A DNA stretch of 64,000 bases from Diphasiastrum complanatum (Eukaryota > Streptophyta > Lycopodiopsida > Lycopodiales > Lycopodiaceae): NCBI GenBank assembly GCA_029204225.1, contig CM055095.1, positions 43,925,184 to 43,989,183 on the forward strand, read 5' to 3'. The notes beneath the pieces were generated by a model. The model saw only the letters and a program-made list of their open reading frames with translations. It searched no databases and had not been told where the DNA came from. Position numbers and translations under genes: made by a program. Shown here piece by piece: positions 13,275 through 64,000 of this stretch (its first letter is position 1; each line of letters starts with the position of its first letter).

Positions 13275-16200
13275 TGTCGATCTTTTCTTTTCTTTATTTA
13301 TTCAACCGTATTTGAGTTTTCATTTTGCTTGTTCATGTTCATGACATTTTCTTGGTAGATATTGAGCTAGACCCAATCCACTACTCAATACCTTCTTACT
13401 TTTATAGCCCACCAAATCAAATTCACCAATAAAGAGAAGTTTTTATATGTACTCTCAAGGAGCCTTTGTAGAACACAAAAAAGAGCATCCTCAAATTGTA
13501 TGAATAGCACTTAGAGAAGACTAGTAAATTCCTCACATGCTCCTAGGACTTCATAATAATTAGTCACATGCCGCAATGTCCAAAAGACCTCATCTTTGCA
13601 GTAAAATAATGATTGCACATTATTTAAAATCAAACTTCAATTTAGAACTTCATTCCTTATGTGTCCAGATATGCAGAACTCATCAAATCACTAGATTGGA
13701 ACATGGACAAACATAATTGGAAGTCAATAACCTAGCTATTAGTTCAACAAAAACACTTATAACACCATCCCAAAAAGCGACAATTTGATGAAGGTGGCAT
13801 GATAATTATTTAGGATCAGTAACGTTGCATGAAAAAGGGCAGCTTGGTGACTTGATGAAGATCAAAACAATTGAGATTTGCTAATCCAAATATTGGTCTT
13901 TGCTATAGACTTGCTAGAAGGCTATCGAATTCCAACAAGAAAGATCATGGCTCGCTGCACACATTCAGCATGAGTGGAACATACAATTGCCCAATCACGA
14001 TAGAGAAGTGTTCAAGATCAATCCATAAAATTTGACAATTAATCCACATTGCAATAAATTTTTGGAAATTCACTTTCAACAACAAAACATGCCCAATTTT
14101 TGTTACCTGCTACGGATTATCCATTGCAAAAATAGATATTCATATATATGTAAATTGGATGAAGCACTAGCCCTAGTGGACCATGTGAAATGATTGCAAT
14201 AGAAGCCACCATATGACAACATACGTGCACATAGTTTGGAAAACTTTATTTCTTGAAAGCACAAACTAGCATAGAAATAAAGATGTGAAGTTATTATTTG
14301 ACACTGGAAAGTTCAAGCTCATAGCAATGTAGTTTTTTGAAAATGACCTAGATCTTAAGCCCTTACATTACTCTAGAAATTTGATGCAACGTGAAATGCA
14401 GAAAGCAGAGCAAAAGGTATACTTGCAATGGTGATCGATCCATAGCTCTAGAATATTTCAATTGAATCAAGCAAGCTTTGATGTAATTCAAAGCATATAC
14501 AGCAGCCATCCAATGTTCACTTGGCAATGATCGATGCATCTTACCCTCATTTTTTTGTAGACTAATTGTATATGATAAAATAAGGACCCTGTAAAGTAGC
14601 ATAAAATAATTTGCTATGGTGATTGACCCAAACCTCTTACACATTTTCAGCAAAGCAGACAAGACTTGTAGTAATGCTGAGCATATAAAAGAGCTATGAA
14701 TAGTTTTACAAGAGATGAACTATTAACAAAGACAACAAAAAATTGAGTAAAACTAAAAACTAGCTCCATTCAAGAAATAAAAAAAAATGCCAAGTTTATG
14801 GTGCGTACTCTAGGCCCATAACACTAGCATTATGTGCTAGTCAAAAATTATTTTCTAATTGCAATCCAATGTTCACCACAAATTTCTATCAGATTGTCAT
14901 GCAAAACCTTCATAATCTTCTTTGATTTGTTGGCTTGGAGATATAAGGAATAGATCTCTTATCTAAGATCCTAGACTTCTATATGAACTCATCAAGAAAA
15001 GGGGTGCCCCACTAGAATAGGCATTTCCAAGGAGCATCCACAAACTTATTATTATTTGAATCAATCACCTAAGAAAAAAAAAATGTTTTGAAAATCTCTA
15101 GCTCATTGTATTGTTTGACCTCTAAATCTTCACAAAAGGAAAATTTTAACTTAGAACTTTCTTTAGAATTTTCTATGGAGGTATGTCCCAAGAAAATTGG
15201 TTTTAAGTTGTCTAAGTTACTTGGGAATACCAATATTTTTAAACCCCCCTAATGTCAAGGTCCTAAGTTCACAAAAATACTTTGGGGCTTGTAGTAGATC
15301 GATGTAGAGGTGGAGAGCCTAACTCCACTTGCTATTTTAAGAGTTGGGTCTATGGACACTTGTCATAGGCCCTAGACCCCATACATCTAGTATGGGAAAA
15401 AAAAAAAAGAGAGGTGAGTCACCACACCTACCTCAATGAGTCACCAAATTGCATGCATGCAATCCTATGGAGGTGTCAACACACCACAACACTTGTTATT
15501 TTGATTTTAACCTATATAATAGACAAACCCACGAGCTACAAAAAAACTCTTTATTTGATCGCTTGCTCATCAGCCATCTTCTTGAGGCCTCTTTCTTTGA
15601 AATTCCAACAAAGTGTAAACCTGATCCAGCATTCATTTCTCTCTCCATACTTCATTTTTTTCAATGCTATCGATTGGAGCCTTCTCCTATGGTGTTTAGG
15701 GATTGATTTCGTTCAATTGTAGCACCCAACAAATCATTTTTTGTGTGTATCCAATCGATTTTCTACTTGCTGGTTTTGCGCCAAGGTTCAAGGAGGAAGT
15801 GTGGGCTAGATCACAGAATTCATCTTTCATAATCTTTAATGCTCAGAAATCGATTGCAAACATTGATAGATGTGTGTGCTATAGTTTTTAGCCTATTCCT
15901 GACTTTGTTTTTCTTCAAAACTTGTTGGAATTTCTATGATAGCATCTCTTCCAATCTGAAAATTAATTGCATGTCATATTGCATGTTGATGCATGTTTAT
16001 TTCTATCTAGTGAGCAGGCCTCCTTAGCGCATTTCTAGGGTCTTTGGGAACGAAAAAAATTTGTGAAAGAGAATTTTTCGTGGTACATGGGAGAAAGTCA
16101 GACGACGCGAAAGTCAAAGGACACCAAGCGACACGAAAATCATCATGATGTCTTTTTCAACCCTCACGCTCCAAAAAGGACCAGCAAGATCATGCAAGTA

Positions 16201-16588
16201 CCAAGAAGTACAGATATCCGATCTGATATCATGACATCAACAGATACGCTCTAGGTCGTGGCTAATCTGCCACTCTTGTAATTTGTGATTAATTGTAGAT
16301 GTTTAATCACTCTAATCTAGAAGTTACACAACGTGACTATATACTTGAACTTCAATGCCAAATGCTATAAAGAACGGTTGGTTATGTGAGCCCAAAACCA
16401 TCCTAGCACCTTTTGGTAAATACTTGTAATGCCATGTGTTACTGATATTGTGTTTGTTGAGGCTCCATCCACAACAACAGTTGGCTTATCAACAAACTCT
16501 TTCCTTTAATTTCCTACCTTGTGAAATGCTGAAGTCTACTTGGTATCAAGCCAAGAATGACATTGAGGAACATACTGCATGGATCACC

Positions 16589-16790
16589 TCTGAAGTATCA
16601 ACAAACCAGTAGTTTGTCTATTTAAGCAAGACAATTTCTTTTTCTCTAAGGTAGTAGAAATTCAAACTGAAAACATTTCATTCACCTCTGAAGTGTTAAC
16701 ATAGCATTAGTTTGTATATTTAACCACGACATTTTCTTTTTCTCTAAGATAGTAGAAATTCAAACGTGAACTTGAAAACATTCTATTCAG
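16589..16790. repeat. two-unit imperfect tandem repeat, about 95-100 bp
   Basis: Both units begin CACCTCTGAAGT (16589 and about 16683) and share TTTCTTTTTCTCTAAG followed by TAGTAGAAATTCAAAC. They have diverged by substitutions and a short insertion. No coding function is apparent. Confidence 0.75.
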
Positions 16791-17538
16791 ATCCTTGGGA
16801 AAGCAGACAAGCGTGCCTTATAATTCCGATAAAAGCACCACCTAAATGGCCTGTTTCAACAAAATAGATAATTATAATCTTGCACATGTGCCTATATGCC
16901 CAAGGTGAAAGGAAGATAAAGTTTTTCTATGAAGCATCAACCATGATTTTCTGGTGTATCACCAAGAGAATGAGGATAATAAGAGAGAAATGAGAGCTTT
17001 GTTGTTTAAGAAGTTGAGAAATGCTTGAATATGATTGATGTTCAAAATTCAGATGAAATTATGGTGGAAGAAGTGCACACAATAACACAACACTTGATTG
17101 CATACTCTTCAAAGTTCAACAGATCTAGCAAACCTACTCTTCACAACGCACGAGGCACGTCTTCTTGCATTGGCTTGTTGCTTCACCACAAAAAGTGGTA
17201 AATCTCCCAGAATGTAGGGAAATTAAAATTGGACTTATTCAAGCTTATTACTATCGTACATCTATGGCTTATATGGCCATATACACAAAAGAGTGCCTCA
17301 ACATAAGGAAAATATGCGAAGAAGGTCCTTTATGATTCAATCTTTTCAGTTGGACCTCTCCTTACTCTTTGTGAAAGATTTACACAGGCAACACAGAAAT
17401 TAATGTTATATATGTAACAAAAATACCGCTCCAATTTTGTGGTAAATATGAACACGTCAGGCTAGTGATCAAACTCAATATTCATGTATACACAGTACCG
17501 TGGATATATTTACATTTGTAGTTTTGGGCAGCCCCACG

Positions 17539-63609
<46,071 letters not shown>

Positions 63610-63759
63610 CTAAAGCAACTGCCAGTAGATCAGAACCACTGTTAAACTACCAGAACAAATCATCAGATTGGTGTAGTGATAAATTTTGATAAAAGACCTA
63701 CAGAAAAAATATCACCAATTCACAGGCAGTTTGATTTCACATTTATCATCAAGTTACAA

Positions 63760-64000
63760 GTTGTGAACTGATAAAATGATGCCATTACTCAAAAGGGTTC
63801 TTGTAACATAATTTTCTGAAACGTTTCCCACCCGGGAAATGCAAACCTCACAGGAAACGGGAAACAATAAACAAGAAAAGAGATACAGGAAATGAGATAG
63901 TTTTGGGAAATGGCGTTTCCCAAGTGGGGCATCATTTTTCAAAATGTTTCCCACACATGTTCTGCACATGCTTTCTCCATGATGGGGAAATGCGGACCGG
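63760..64000. repeat. GTTTCCCAC/GGGAAA-rich repeat at window edge
   Basis: Repeated words GTTTCCCA and GGGAAATG/GGGAAACG in both orientations. The phrases AACGTTTCCCACCCGGGAAA and CAAAATGTTTCCCACACATG suggest a partial foldback element that continues past the window. Similar GGGATTTCCC/GGTTTCCCGG words occur in the Mutator-like insertion at 24860-24895. Confidence 0.4.

Larger units (their letters stand above)
12095..17538. other. AT-rich 3' flank of ATM, no gene recognised
   Basis: About 5.4 kb with only short chance ORFs (none above about 105 codons) and no domain I recognise on either strand. It contains two small local duplications listed separately. The 3' untranslated region of the minus-strand ATM gene must lie in its right-hand end, just below 17539, but I see no convincing AATAAA signal close by. 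Confidence 0.5.

Noticed and set aside
15414-16254. Cluster of short plus-strand ORFs near 15.4-16.3 kb as a possible gene
   Set aside because: Frames overlap, there is no domain, codon pattern or plausible splice structure, and base composition matches the surrounding non-coding DNA.
16500-16560. TTGGTATCAAGCC near 16538 as a primer-binding site
   Set aside because: It differs from the TGGTATCAGAGC pattern seen at other elements here and no LTR precedes it.

Overview
The window is nuclear DNA from a land plant with a large, transposon-rich genome. The evidence is GT-AG introns of up to about 18 kb, Ty1/copia and Ty3/gypsy retrotransposons, LINEs with long microsatellite tails, hAT-like DNA transposons and MITEs. 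I cannot name the species. No tRNA, rRNA or CRISPR locus was seen.

The only cellular gene I can support is the 3' part of ATM, a PI3K-related DNA-damage kinase, on the minus strand. It runs from the window's right edge to a stop codon at 17539-17541. I traced 27 exons by hand. All have GT-AG borders, phases agree throughout, and they encode about 941 residues: the rest of the FAT region, the whole kinase domain and the FATC tail. Coding sequence is about 6% of the 46 kb; the remainder is introns full of nested mobile elements.

Layout, left to right. 0-12.1 kb: broken Ty1/copia elements, mostly minus strand, with one plus-strand LTR/primer-binding remnant. 12.1-17.5 kb: AT-rich 3' flank of ATM with no recognisable gene. 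17.5-19.0 kb: last six ATM exons (catalytic loop to FATC). 19.4-25.5 kb: an antisense Ty3/gypsy element with recognisable LTRs, one of which carries a 484-bp Mutator-like insertion with a 9-bp target duplication. 25.9-32.3 kb: central kinase exons, with a LINE-like element encoding only an L1-ORF1-type protein at 27.2-28.6 kb. 32.3-50.0 kb: one giant intron. It holds an inverted LINE fragment, a chimeric LTR element, and at least four copies of a two-gene hAT-like transposon (named A-D here) whose ends lie in (TA)n tracts, plus a MITE. 50.0-63.6 kb: FAT-domain exons, with a 4.8-kb non-autonomous LTR element inserted in a LINE-derived (GA/CT)n tract.

The most unusual content is the hAT-like family at 35-49.8 kb. 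It has a multi-exon transposase with a BED-type finger, a DUF659-like core, a hAT dimerisation region and a long proline-rich tail carrying AT-hooks. A second, convergent small charged ORF is kept in both large copies. Termini begin CATAG, subterminal arrays are rich in GGTACC/CCGCGG, and insertion is repeatedly into (TA)n. The second point of interest is a set of LINE-like copies that share one 3' tail (AATAAAGCTTT then (CT)n) and appear to seed the microsatellites here; a related (CT)n tract lies directly against an ATM splice donor.
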